Assembly (NCBI GenBank): GCA_002454015.1
Contig: DKIB01000065.1
Coordinates: forward strand, 615 to 26,792
DNA length: 26,178 bases
DNA from: Proteobacteria bacterium UBA6729
Lineage (GTDB): Bacteria > Pseudomonadota > Gammaproteobacteria > Porifericomitales > Porifericomitaceae
Direction: 5' to 3'
In this document: positions 1-8,940 of the stretch, piece after piece
How positions within the stretch are numbered: position 1 is the stretch's first letter
Layout of the letters: the number at the start of each line of letters is the position of its first letter
Made by a program: the position numbers and the translations under genes
Notes under the pieces: generated by a model
Told to the model about the DNA's origin: nothing
The model's database searches: none
What the model saw: the letters and a program-made list of their open reading frames with translations, nothing else

Positions 1-32
1 CATCATGGACGCCAAACTCCCAGTTTCTTTGG

Positions 33-50
33 TCTGCTCATTTGAGCAGA
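33..50. repeat. Perfect 8-bp inverted repeat, operator-like or hairpin
   Basis: TCTGCTCA and TGAGCAGA are exact reverse complements separated by TT. With a 2-base centre it looks more like a dimeric protein-binding site than a stable RNA loop, but the function is unknown. It lies about 330 bases before the ankyrin gene, so it may belong to an element outside the window. Confidence 0.5.
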
Positions 51-113
51 ACCGGGAACCTCTGTGACACTTGGATTCACCGAGTAGTTGGTCGCGCCTG
101 TGGTTTTCAGTAT

Positions 114-159
114 GGTGAGCCTGATCCGATGCTTCCCATGATCGGAAGACTCACTCACC
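114..159. other. Nested imperfect hairpin
   Basis: An outer arm GGTGAG (114-119) pairs with CTCACC (154-159). An inner arm TCCGAT (125-130) pairs with ATCGGA (141-146) around a 10-base loop. The side bulges are 5 and 7 bases. No T-tract follows, so it is not a classical intrinsic terminator. It could be part of an untranslated leader or of an unrecognised RNA; the role is unknown. Confidence 0.4.
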
Positions 160-378
160 TACCCCCCCTAAGCAGGTATAAACCCGGCAGGCGACTGACT
201 TGGCACACCGTGCCAGTCCAGTCCGTATCCCGGCTGTTCTGTGCATGGGGATTCTTAATCGCCATGATTTACGAACGGCCAGGAAATTATGCCCGCTACC
301 GTGGCAAATTTCTGTCTAACCTACAGGGTGCCCAACTATAACCAGCCATAATCGGCTTGACCAAGTGAGGTTGCAAAT

Positions 379-2838
379 ATGAAAGGTCTTATAAAAGGTT
401 TTATGATTGCGTTGTTAGTGCTGTTTGCATTGCCTGCAATGGCAGTATGTGGATCATCTTCAGGTTCCCTGCAGAATGCTGCCTTTCGTGGTGATGCAGT
501 GGCGGTGGCTTCTCAGATTACAAGAGGTAGAAACTTGGATTACCAAAATACGAATAGGGGATCGGATCGCAATACAGCCCTGCACTGTGCTGTACTTGGG
601 AATAATGCAAATATAGTAACAACCTTGATCACAGCGGAGGCAGACCTGGACATTCAAAATGATAGAGGCGATACGGCCCTGTACCTTGCTGTGAGTAACG
701 GACATACATCAATAGCAGTAGCCTTGATTGATGCAGGTGCAGACGTGGATATTAAGGGTAATCTGAGCTTTACGCCCCTACACTGGGCTGCGTATCGCGG
801 AAATACATCAGTGGCAGCAGCCTTGATTGATGCAGGTGCAGACTTGGACCCCCGAGACCGCGATGACGGGACACCCCTACACGGAGCTGCAGAAAATGGC
901 CATACGTCAATAGTAGCAGCCTTGATTACAGCAAGTGCAGGCGCAGCCCGGTATTTGAACCTCCAAGCTACCAATGGCGATACGGCCCTGTACCTTGCTG
1001 CGAGTAACGGACATACATCAACAGTAGCAGCCTTGACTGCAGCAGGCGCAGACTTGGATATTCTGTATACCAACAAGGACGGTCCACGCCCACGCCAAGG
1101 ATCATTGCCTAAACACACAGTCCTACACAAAGCTGCTGGTGATGGTTATGCAGAGATGGTAAAAGTCTTGATTGATGCAGGTACGGCCCTGGATATTCAA
1201 GATGACAATAGCAGGACAGCCCTGATGGAAGCTGCGGCTGGCGGATATATAGAGGTAGTAGTCGCCCTGGACGTAGCAGGTGCACACTTGGACCTTAGGG
1301 ATAAAAATGGCTGGACAGCCCTACACTGGGCTGCCAGTAGCCGGCATACAAGGACAATGAAAACCTTGATTGGTGCGGGTGCGGCCCTGGACATTCAAGA
1401 TGACAATGGCAGGACAGCAAACCTGGACGCTAGGGACGGCAGTGGCACGGCCCTATACCATGCTGCCTTTGATGGTGATGCAACGGTGGTAAGAGCCTTG
1501 ATTGATGCAGGTGCAAACTTGGACAGCTATGCCCTGCATGGAGCTGTAAATAACGGACATACATCAATAGTAGCAGCCTTGATTACGGCGGGTGCAGACT
1601 TGGATTTCCGAGATCAAAGAAGTGATAACCAGACAGTCCTGATTGTAGCAATCAGGGAAGGCCATACAGATATAGCAACTGCCTTGATTGATGCAGGTGC
1701 AGACTTGGACAGAAGGTACAATCCGGATGGCAATACAGCCCTGCATTATGCTGCCCTTGAAGGGAATACAGATATAGCAACGGCCTTGATCACAGCGGGT
1801 GCGGCCCTGGATATTCAGGATCATGGTGGCAAGACAGCAAACTTGGACCTCCGGGATAGCGATGGCAGGACAACCCTGCACAGCGTTGCCTTTGATGGCA
1901 ATACAGATATAGTAACAGCCTTGATTACAGCAGGGGCAGCCCTGAACCTCCAGGATAGCGATGGCCAGACGGCCCTGATGGTAGCAATTGAGCAACGCCA
2001 CACGTCAATAGTAACAGCCTTGATTACGGCAGGCGCGAACTTGGACCTCCAGGATGGCGATGGCCAGACGGCCCTGATGGTAGCAATCAGGGAACGCCGT
2101 ACGCCGACAGTAACAGCCTTGATTACAGCAGGGGCAGACTTTGACCTCCAGGATAACGATGGCCAGACGGCCCTGATGGTAGCAGTCAGGGAACGCCATA
2201 CGCCAATAGTAACAGCCCTGATTGCAGCAGGGGCAGACTTTGACCTCCAGGATAACGATGGCGAGACAGCTCTACACAATGCTGCGTCCAGCAAACAGGC
2301 CTCAATTGTAACAGCCTTGATCACAGCAGGGGTAGACCTGGATCTCCGGGATAACGCTGACCAGACAGCCCTGCATAATGCTGCATTTGAAGGTAATACA
2401 GACATAGCAACAGCCTTGATCACAGCGGGTGCAGACTTTGACATTGATATAACCGGGGATTCTATCATAGATATAAAAGACGCAAAAGCAATTTACTATC
2501 GGTTTTTGTTTGCTGATAATCTATCCAGTCTCCAGATCCGGCCTGCCTTTTTGCCATTATTCAGCCGTTACACAATGGAACAGGGAATAGCGTTAATAGA
2601 TGCTTATATCGCCGGAGCTCCTGATTATCTGAACCTTAACAGAGATGATGTAGTGGACATCCAGGATGCGACAATCTTTCTTTATTCCCGGATAATGCCA
2701 GGTTCATTAGGCAATGGACAGTCGCACACAGGGTATGTTGCAATACGTAGAGATATACTGGGATGGCTGTTCCCAATCGGGGCAACCGATGCGACTATCC
2801 GCGCCGGGATATCGAAGGCAGCAACATTGGTTGAGTAA
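379..2838 (+). CDS. Exported ankyrin-repeat protein with C-terminal dockerin-like calcium-loop pair
   Basis: The product is 819 residues. The first 22 or so form a signal peptide (Lys-containing start, hydrophobic core, PAMA cleavage region), so it should leave the cytoplasm. About 18 ankyrin repeats fill residues 30-685, recognisable by recurring A-LI-x-AGA-x-LD and D-G-x-TAL-x-x-A blocks. They are followed by two EF-hand-like loops of the dockerin pattern. Loop one uses D690, T692, D694, D698 and D701. Loop two uses N752, N754, D756, D760 and D763. The 62-residue separation is longer than in a compact cellulosomal dockerin. Ankyrin repeats bind proteins and dockerin loops bind calcium, so an extracellular or periplasmic binding role is inferred; no catalytic domain is seen. 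The start is fixed by the signal peptide and a GAGG site. Base composition is lower in GC than its neighbours, suggesting separate origin or relaxed evolution. Confidence 0.85.
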   Translation: MKGLIKGFMIALLVLFALPAMAVCGSSSGSLQNAAFRGDAVAVASQITRGRNLDYQNTNRGSDRNTALHCAVLGNNANIVTTLITAEADLDIQNDRGDTALYLAVSNGHTSIAVALIDAGADVDIKGNLSFTPLHWAAYRGNTSVAAALIDAGADLDPRDRDDGTPLHGAAENGHTSIVAALITASAGAARYLNLQATNGDTALYLAASNGHTSTVAALTAAGADLDILYTNKDGPRPRQGSLPKHTVLHKAAGDGYAEMVKVLIDAGTALDIQDDNSRTALMEAAAGGYIEVVVALDVAGAHLDLRDKNGWTALHWAASSRHTRTMKTLIGAGAALDIQDDNGRTANLDARDGSGTALYHAAFDGDATVVRALIDAGANLDSYALHGAVNNGHTSIVAALITAGADLDFRDQRSDNQTVLIVAIREGHTDIATALIDAGADLDRRYNPDGNTALHYAALEGNTDIATALITAGAALDIQDHGGKTANLDLRDSDGRTTLHSVAFDGNTDIVTALITAGAALNLQDSDGQTALMVAIEQRHTSIVTALITAGANLDLQDGDGQTALMVAIRERRTPTVTALITAGADFDLQDNDGQTALMVAVRERHTPIVTALIAAGADFDLQDNDGETALHNAASSKQASIVTALITAGVDLDLRDNADQTALHNAAFEGNTDIATALITAGADFDIDITGDSIIDIKDAKAIYYRFLFADNLSSLQIRPAFLPLFSRYTMEQGIALIDAYIAGAPDYLNLNRDDVVDIQDATIFLYSRIMPGSLGNGQSHTGYVAIRRDILGWLFPIGATDATIRAGISKAATLVE
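1912..2406 (+). repeat. Five in-phase 99-bp tandem units inside the ankyrin gene
   Basis: Units start at 1912, 2011, 2110, 2209 and 2308, each opening with GTAACAGCC and spaced exactly 99 bp (33 codons, one ankyrin repeat). The second to fourth units are close to identical over long stretches, including the block encoding LQDxDGQTALMVA. The likeness at DNA level, not only protein level, points to recent duplication or gene conversion. Less similar units continue upstream to about 600. Confidence 0.85.
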
Positions 2839-2904
2839 GGGGTCTTCAGGCTACTGCGTGGAAGTAAACGTAGGAGCACCAGTCCGCATTGCTGAATGGG
2901 GACC

Positions 2905-4279
<1,375 letters not shown>

Positions 4280-4341
4280 GACTGCACGGCACCGTCAGTC
4301 TACACCCCCGGGCGGCCGCCCTGCAAGCCATGGTCCGGTGC

Positions 4342-4355
4342 TATACTGCCGAATC
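4342..4355 (+). promoter_or_regulatory. Candidate -10 element of ilvD, implying a leaderless or near-leaderless transcript
   Basis: TATACT at 4342-4347 matches the -10 consensus at five of six positions and lies only 8 bases before the ilvD ATG at 4356. Transcription from it would begin within a few bases of the start codon. No Shine-Dalgarno sequence is visible upstream of that ATG. The -35 is poor: CTGCAA at 4321 with a 15-base spacer. Confidence 0.4.
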
Positions 4356-6029
4356 ATGAGCACCAATCGCTACAGTGCGCGCATCACCCAGCCCCGGATA
4401 CAGGGGGCCTCGCAGGCCATGCTCTACGGCACGGGGCTGACCGAGGCCGAGATGGATCTGCCGCAGGTGGGCATCGCCAGCGTCTGGTACGAAGGCAATA
4501 CCTGCAATATGCATCTGCTGGAACTGGCCGCTGCGGCCCGGCAGGGGGTACGGCAGGCCGGGCTGGTCGGCTTCCGCTTCAACACCATCGGGGTAAGCGA
4601 TGGGATCTCCATGGGCACCGAGGGGATGAGTTACTCGTTGCAGTCACGTGATCTGATCGCCGACTCGCTGGAGACGGTGATGCGGGCGCAGTGGTACGAT
4701 GCCCTGCTCGCCCTGCCCGGCTGCGACAAGAACATGCCGGGGGTGATCATGGCCATGGCCCGGGTCAACCGCCCGGCCATCATGCTCTACGGGGGGACCA
4801 TCCTGGCCGGGCGGGTGGATGATACCCGGGTGGATATTATTTCGGCATTCCAGAGCTACGGCGAGTATCTGGCGGGACACATCACTGATGAGCAGCGGCA
4901 TCGCATTGTGCGTAATGCCTGCCCGGGTCCCGGTGCCTGCGGGGGCATGTACACCGCCAACACCATGGCCGCCGCCATTGAAGCCATGGGCATGAGCCTG
5001 CCCTACAGTTCCTCCACCCCGGCGGTGGACGCGGACAAGGCGACGGAATGCCGCGCGGCGGGAGCGGCTATCCATCGGTTGCTGGAGTTGGATCTCAAGC
5101 CACGCGACATCATGACCCGGGCAGCCTTTGACAACGCCATGGTGCTGGTCACCGTGCTGGGGGGTTCTACCAATGCCGTACTGCACCTGATTGCCATGGC
5201 GCGGGCCGCGCGCCTGGAGCTGGGGCTGGACGACCTGCAGAAGATCAGTGCGCGCACGCCGCTGCTGTGTGATCTCAAACCCAGTGGTACCTATGCCATG
5301 GAAGATCTGCATCGGGTTGGGGGCACGCCGGCGATTATGAAATACCTGCTGCAGCATGGCCTGCTGCATGGGGATTGCATAACGGTAACCGGTCAGACGC
5401 TGGCCGGGAATCTGGCGGATGTGCCGGAGCTGCAGGCGGGCCAGCGCATCGTCCGCCCGCTGGACCGGCCGATCAAGGCGGAAGGACATATCCGCATCCT
5501 CTACGGCAATCTGGCACCCGGCGGGGCCGTGGCCAAGATTACCGGCAAGGAGGGGGAATACTTCAGTGGTCCTGCACTGGTGTTTGATTCGGAGGAGGCC
5601 ATGTTGCAGGCCCTGGAACAGGGCCGGGTGCAGGGGGGTGAGGTGCTGGTAATCCGCTATGAAGGTCCGAAGGGGGGCCCGGGCATGCCGGAGATGCTGA
5701 CCCCGACCTCCGCGCTAATGGGTGCCGGACTGGGCGACAAGGTGGCGTTGATCACCGATGGTCGCTTCTCCGGCGGCTCACATGGATTCATCATCGGCCA
5801 TGTGGTGCCGGAAGCGCAGGAAGGCGGCCCCATCGCGCTGTTGCAGGATGGGGATCAGATCACCATTGACGCCAGACAGAACCGTCTGAATGTGGCCCTG
5901 GATGATGCCGAACTGCAGCGCCGCCAGGCTGCCTGGGTACAACCCCCCTACAAGGTCAGCCGGGGTACCCTGTACCGATACATCAAAACGGTCCGCAGCG
6001 CAGCGGAAGGTTGCGTCACCGATGAGTAG
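4356..6029 (+). CDS. ilvD: Dihydroxy-acid dehydratase
   Basis: IlvD dehydrates 2,3-dihydroxy acids to 2-oxo acids, the third common step of valine and isoleucine synthesis, using an iron-sulfur cluster. The product is 557 residues, the shorter IlvD form rather than the 616-residue E. coli type. Cluster cysteines are visible at Cys50 (GNTCNMHL), Cys123 (GCDKNMPG) and Cys195 ([11 protein letters not shown]). Later blocks include [24 protein letters not shown] and [15 protein letters not shown]. The start is the ATG at 4356: [17 protein letters not shown] opens the family domain, while upstream in-frame codons run through low-quality sequence. No ribosome-binding site is seen. It ends 3 bases before the convergent tsaP-like gene. 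Confidence 0.96.
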   Translation: MSTNRYSARITQPRIQGASQAMLYGTGLTEAEMDLPQVGIASVWYEGNTCNMHLLELAAAARQGVRQAGLVGFRFNTIGVSDGISMGTEGMSYSLQSRDLIADSLETVMRAQWYDALLALPGCDKNMPGVIMAMARVNRPAIMLYGGTILAGRVDDTRVDIISAFQSYGEYLAGHITDEQRHRIVRNACPGPGACGGMYTANTMAAAIEAMGMSLPYSSSTPAVDADKATECRAAGAAIHRLLELDLKPRDIMTRAAFDNAMVLVTVLGGSTNAVLHLIAMARAARLELGLDDLQKISARTPLLCDLKPSGTYAMEDLHRVGGTPAIMKYLLQHGLLHGDCITVTGQTLAGNLADVPELQAGQRIVRPLDRPIKAEGHIRILYGNLAPGGAVAKITGKEGEYFSGPALVFDSEEAMLQALEQGRVQGGEVLVIRYEGPKGGPGMPEMLTPTSALMGAGLGDKVALITDGRFSGGSHGFIIGHVVPEAQEGGPIALLQDGDQITIDARQNRLNVALDDAELQRRQAAWVQPPYKVSRGTLYRYIKTVRSAAEGCVTDE

Positions 6030-6032
6030 GGC

Positions 6033-7334
6033 TCAGGGGGCGTGTACCTGGTCAGCGATAAAGGTGGGGCCGACCAGGGACAACACCAGCGCATAGCTGA
6101 ACCTGGGAAAGCTGCGGAACACCATGACGGTGCCGCGCGGTGAGCCGGGAATGTCCACCGTCTCCGGACGGCCGGCAATGGGCACGCCCACCACCTTGTC
6201 AAGGCGCAGATTCCCGATACGCAGGAACAGATCACGGGTATCCGTGAAGATGCTGCTCAGGATGCGGTCCACGGCGGAGTTCGCTTCGTGTTCAAAGCGC
6301 ACCCGGCCGGCCCTTGCGCCACGCAGGGCGGTCTGTCTGGCCGCGATGGAATCCTGCGTGCGCCAGCCACGGGTGCGGATCCCCAGCACCGTGCCTGCAT
6401 CCACCCCGTCCTCCACGCCGATATCCAGCAGCAATACCTGATACTCGGATACCTGCAACCTGCCATCGGCTACGGACAGTATGCGACCGGTGACATCGGC
6501 ACGCTCCGGTGCATGGGGGATCAGCTGCTGGTCTGCATCGTCCAGATAATTGACATCGGCGGAGGGATAGAGGCGATCCCCGGCGCTGAGCTCGCGCTCG
6601 GAGCGGGTGACGATGGCAATGGTCGGATCCCCATGCTCAATGATACGCACCTCACCGGTGTAATACACCTCGTAGACAGCAGCCACGCCCGGCCTTTCCG
6701 GATCCTCGTGTTCGGCCTTCAGGGTGAATACGGTATAGTCATTGATCTCCGGATCCAGATCTCCCCGTATGTAGACCCGATCCCGCACCGCCCCGTGGCG
6801 GATGTAGGTGCGTGTGCCGATGTCCAGTATATAGGGCCGCAGCTCAAAATCCCGGACCTCTACCAGCATGGGGAATTGCAGGAATTGCTGGATATGTTCC
6901 AGGGGCAGGGTCGGGATCCCACTGCGCTGGTGCACCTGCAGCTGCGGCTGCAATCTCAGCTCGCGCCCACCCGACGGTCCTTGTTGCACGCGGGGTGCGG
7001 CCGCCGGGTCGCTGCTGGCGGTAGTGGGGGTATCGGCACCTGTTCCCCGCTCTACCGTCAGTTGGGGCTGGCCTGCCTCGTAGATCAGGCGCACCGTATC
7101 ACCGGGGTAGATCAGGTGGGGATTGTCGATCTGCGGGTTGAACTTCCACAGTTCCGGCCAGCGCCACGGCTTGACCAGAAAGCGACCGGAGATATCCCAC
7201 AGGGTATCCCCCTTCTGCACCACATGGTGATCGGGGTGCCCCGGTGCCAGTTGCACGGTATCCGCTGCCACAGGCGCTGTGGCCAACAGGGTGAGCAGCG
7301 CCAGTAGCGCAGGTCTGATTGTCAGGTCTGTCAT
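6033..7334 (-). CDS. tsaP: LysM-domain exported protein, TsaP-like
   Basis: The 433-residue product starts with a signal peptide (about 1-24, ending PVAA-D). One LysM peptidoglycan-binding module follows at about 37-84 (HHVVQKGDTLWDISGRF, then NPHLIYPGDTVRLI). The rest is a long C-terminal region without obvious catalytic residues. In Pseudomonas a LysM protein of this kind, TsaP, sits beside def-fmt-rsmB and is linked to anchoring the type IV pilus secretin in the wall. The same position here is the main basis for the name; no pilus genes are in the window. The start at 7334 is preferred over the longer frame because GGAG lies 8 bases upstream and the signal peptide begins there. An ATG two codons earlier is too close to that site. 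Confidence 0.8.
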   Translation of the reverse strand: MTDLTIRPALLALLTLLATAPVAADTVQLAPGHPDHHVVQKGDTLWDISGRFLVKPWRWPELWKFNPQIDNPHLIYPGDTVRLIYEAGQPQLTVERGTGADTPTTASSDPAAAPRVQQGPSGGRELRLQPQLQVHQRSGIPTLPLEHIQQFLQFPMLVEVRDFELRPYILDIGTRTYIRHGAVRDRVYIRGDLDPEINDYTVFTLKAEHEDPERPGVAAVYEVYYTGEVRIIEHGDPTIAIVTRSERELSAGDRLYPSADVNYLDDADQQLIPHAPERADVTGRILSVADGRLQVSEYQVLLLDIGVEDGVDAGTVLGIRTRGWRTQDSIAARQTALRGARAGRVRFEHEANSAVDRILSSIFTDTRDLFLRIGNLRLDKVVGVPIAGRPETVDIPGSPRGTVMVFRSFPRFSYALVLSLVGPTFIADQVHAP

Positions 7335-7376
7335 GTACATATCTCCAAGCCAGGAACAACTCGTGTTATCCTGCGT

Positions 7377-7406
7377 AGTATAATGGCATTCGGCCACGTA
7401 TTACAA
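7377..7406 (-). promoter_or_regulatory. Candidate sigma-70 promoter for the tsaP-like gene
   Basis: On the minus strand TTGTAA (7406-7401) and TATACT (7382-7377) are separated by 18 bases. This is the better of the two promoters in this intergenic region. It lies 43 bases upstream of the chosen start at 7334. Confidence 0.5.
7379..7384 (+). promoter_or_regulatory. Candidate -10 element for the def operon
   Basis: An exact TATAAT lies 49 bases before the def ATG and overlaps the minus-strand -10 by four bases. No good -35 is found at 16-18 bases upstream, so activation by a regulator may be needed, or the match may be a by-product of the minus-strand promoter. Confidence 0.4.
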
Positions 7407-7433
7407 CATTATTCAGGTTTGTGAGGTAACAAT

Positions 7434-7979
7434 ATGTCAACACTGGAGATTTTGCAATTTCCTGACCCCGGATTGCGGCATCGGGCGCGGCCCGTGGTCG
7501 AGCTGGATACCGCCGCCCTGCGCGGGCAGGCCCAGGACATGCTTGAAACCATGTATAGTGCCAGTGGCATCGGCTTGGCAGCCATTCAGGTGGGTATAGA
7601 CAAGCGATTGATTGTTATGGATATTTCGGAGGATCGCGGGAACCCCGTCGTGCTGGTAAATCCGGAGCTGCTGGTGCGCAAGGGACGACGCAGCATGACC
7701 GAGGGCTGCCTGTCCGTACCGGACTATACGGATACCGTGGAGCGGGCTGACCGAATCCGCTACCGTGCCCTCAAACTGGATGGCAGCCCCGTGGAGGAAT
7801 GGTGTGATGGCCTGCTGGCAACCTGTATACAGCACGAGATCGACCATCTGGACGGGCGCCTGTTCATAGACCGCCTGTCGTTGCTGAAATCCCGGCGGGT
7901 CCGCAAAAAACTGGAAAAGGCCCACCGCAGTGGTGTCCCCCAGCCACTCCCTGCAGGAGTACAGTCGGCTGTCCTGTGA
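7434..7979 (+). CDS. def: Peptide deformylase
   Basis: Def removes the formyl group from the N-terminal methionine of new proteins. All three family motifs are present in the 181-residue product: GIGLAAIQ (45-52), EGCLS with metal ligand Cys92, and QHEIDHLDG with metal ligands His134 and His138 and catalytic Glu135. The start has TGAGGT 7 bases upstream. The C-terminal tail after about residue 165 is short and low in complexity. The stop overlaps the fmt start by four bases (GTGA), which suggests translational coupling with fmt, the enzyme that adds the formyl group Def later removes. Confidence 0.97.
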   Translation: MSTLEILQFPDPGLRHRARPVVELDTAALRGQAQDMLETMYSASGIGLAAIQVGIDKRLIVMDISEDRGNPVVLVNPELLVRKGRRSMTEGCLSVPDYTDTVERADRIRYRALKLDGSPVEEWCDGLLATCIQHEIDHLDGRLFIDRLSLLKSRRVRKKLEKAHRSGVPQPLPAGVQSAVL

Positions 7980-8908
7980 ACCTGCCGTGCCTGCGGATCG
8001 GCTTTGCTGGCAGTCCGGACGCCGCCTGTCTGGTTCTGCAGGCCCTGCTGGACGCTGACACACACCGGGTGGTGCTGGTCCTGACCCGACCGGACCGACC
8101 ACGGGGTCGGGGACGCAGGCTTGGCGGTGTCCCGGTGCGGACGCTGGCCGAAGCGCGGCACCTGCCCCTGTTGCAACCGGAGGATATTGCCACCGTTGGA
8201 CCGCAGTTGCGTACGCTGGATGTACTGGTGGTGGTGGCCTATGGACAGCGGTTGCCGGACAGCTGCCTGTGGGCACCACGGCTGGGCTGCATCAATCTGC
8301 ACTTCTCCCTGCTGCCGCGCTGGCGCGGGGCCGCACCGGTGCAGCACGCCCTGTTGCAGGGGGATACACAAACCGGGGTCAGCGTGTTTCAGATCGATGC
8401 CGGGATGGATACCGGCCCCATCCTGCAACAGCTGTCGGTGACCATTGCTGCCGGGGAGGACGCGGCCACACTGTTGCCGCGCCTGAGTCGCATCGGCGCA
8501 GACTGCCTGTTGCAGGTTATCGATGCCCTGGCACTGGGTCGCGCCTGCCCGCAGGCCCAGGATGAGCGTCTGGCCACCCGGGCTCCGCGCATCTCCCGGC
8601 AACAGGCCGGGATGGACTGGCACCGCCCTGCCCTGGTGCTGGAGCGGATGGTGCGGGCCTACAATCCGGAGCCGATGGCCCATGCGGTGGTGCAGGGCAC
8701 GGCACTGCGTGTGTGGGCCGCCCGGGCGATGCACCCTGCCCACTGCAGCACCCCCGGGACGATACTGGATGCAGGCCCGCAGGGACTGGATATCGCGGCG
8801 GGGGAGCAGACCGTACTCAGGCTGCTGCATGTACAGCCCGCAGGACGCAAGCCCATGTCGGCTGCCGACTTTGTCAATGGGCGCCCCGAGTTTCGGCAGA
8901 GCGCCTGA
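7976..8908 (+). CDS. fmt: Methionyl-tRNA formyltransferase
   Basis: Fmt formylates the initiator Met-tRNA with 10-formyltetrahydrofolate. The 310-residue product is close to the family's usual length. It shows the FAGSPD start block, AYGQRLP, the catalytic segment INLHFSLLPRWRGAAPVQ (Asn107, His109, Ser111 region) and DAGMDTGPIL with Asp145. The C-terminal tRNA-binding domain carries RMVRAYNPEPMA and a tail of the FVNGR type. The start is the GTG at 7976 overlapping the def stop; no well-spaced ribosome-binding site is seen, so coupling to def is likely. Confidence 0.96.
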   Translation: MNLPCLRIGFAGSPDAACLVLQALLDADTHRVVLVLTRPDRPRGRGRRLGGVPVRTLAEARHLPLLQPEDIATVGPQLRTLDVLVVVAYGQRLPDSCLWAPRLGCINLHFSLLPRWRGAAPVQHALLQGDTQTGVSVFQIDAGMDTGPILQQLSVTIAAGEDAATLLPRLSRIGADCLLQVIDALALGRACPQAQDERLATRAPRISRQQAGMDWHRPALVLERMVRAYNPEPMAHAVVQGTALRVWAARAMHPAHCSTPGTILDAGPQGLDIAAGEQTVLRLLHVQPAGRKPMSAADFVNGRPEFRQSA

Positions 8909-8940
8909 AACCGGAGCCCGGGCATGAGCAGGCACGTACC

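Larger units (their letters stand above)
1..378. other. Non-coding leader region before the ankyrin gene
   Basis: No gene is supported here. A 99-codon open frame exists at 42-341 on the plus strand, but its composition (many Arg, Pro, Trp and Cys) and lack of any recognisable motif argue against coding. A frame entering from the left edge stops at 65-67 and could be the tail of an upstream gene, but about 20 residues cannot be identified. The region carries an 18-bp perfect palindrome (33-50) and a larger nested hairpin (114-159), listed separately. A weak -10-like TATAAC lies at 337-342 with no convincing -35. A GAGG ribosome-binding site sits about 8 bases before the ATG at 379. Confidence 0.5.

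Noticed and set aside
42..341. 99-residue open frame in the leader
   Set aside because: No motif, no ribosome-binding site and an atypical amino-acid make-up; it overlaps palindromic non-coding sequence.
1912..2406. Regular repeats considered as a CRISPR array
   Set aside because: The unit is 99 bp, contiguous without spacers, in frame and encodes ankyrin repeats; no cas genes are present.
1821..2468. Long antisense frame (215 codons) opposite the ankyrin repeats
   Set aside because: It repeats every 33 codons because the sense strand does; the product is a periodic Ala/Ser/Arg pattern without independent coding features.
2839..2904. Intrinsic terminator between the ankyrin gene and purA
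   Set aside because: A GGGG/CCCC pairing exists near 2898-2911, but no T-tract follows on either strand.
8713..8940. Upstream extension of rsmB into fmt
   Set aside because: The extension lies in another frame of fmt, has no family likeness, and the ATG at 8941 opens the conserved RsmB sequence.
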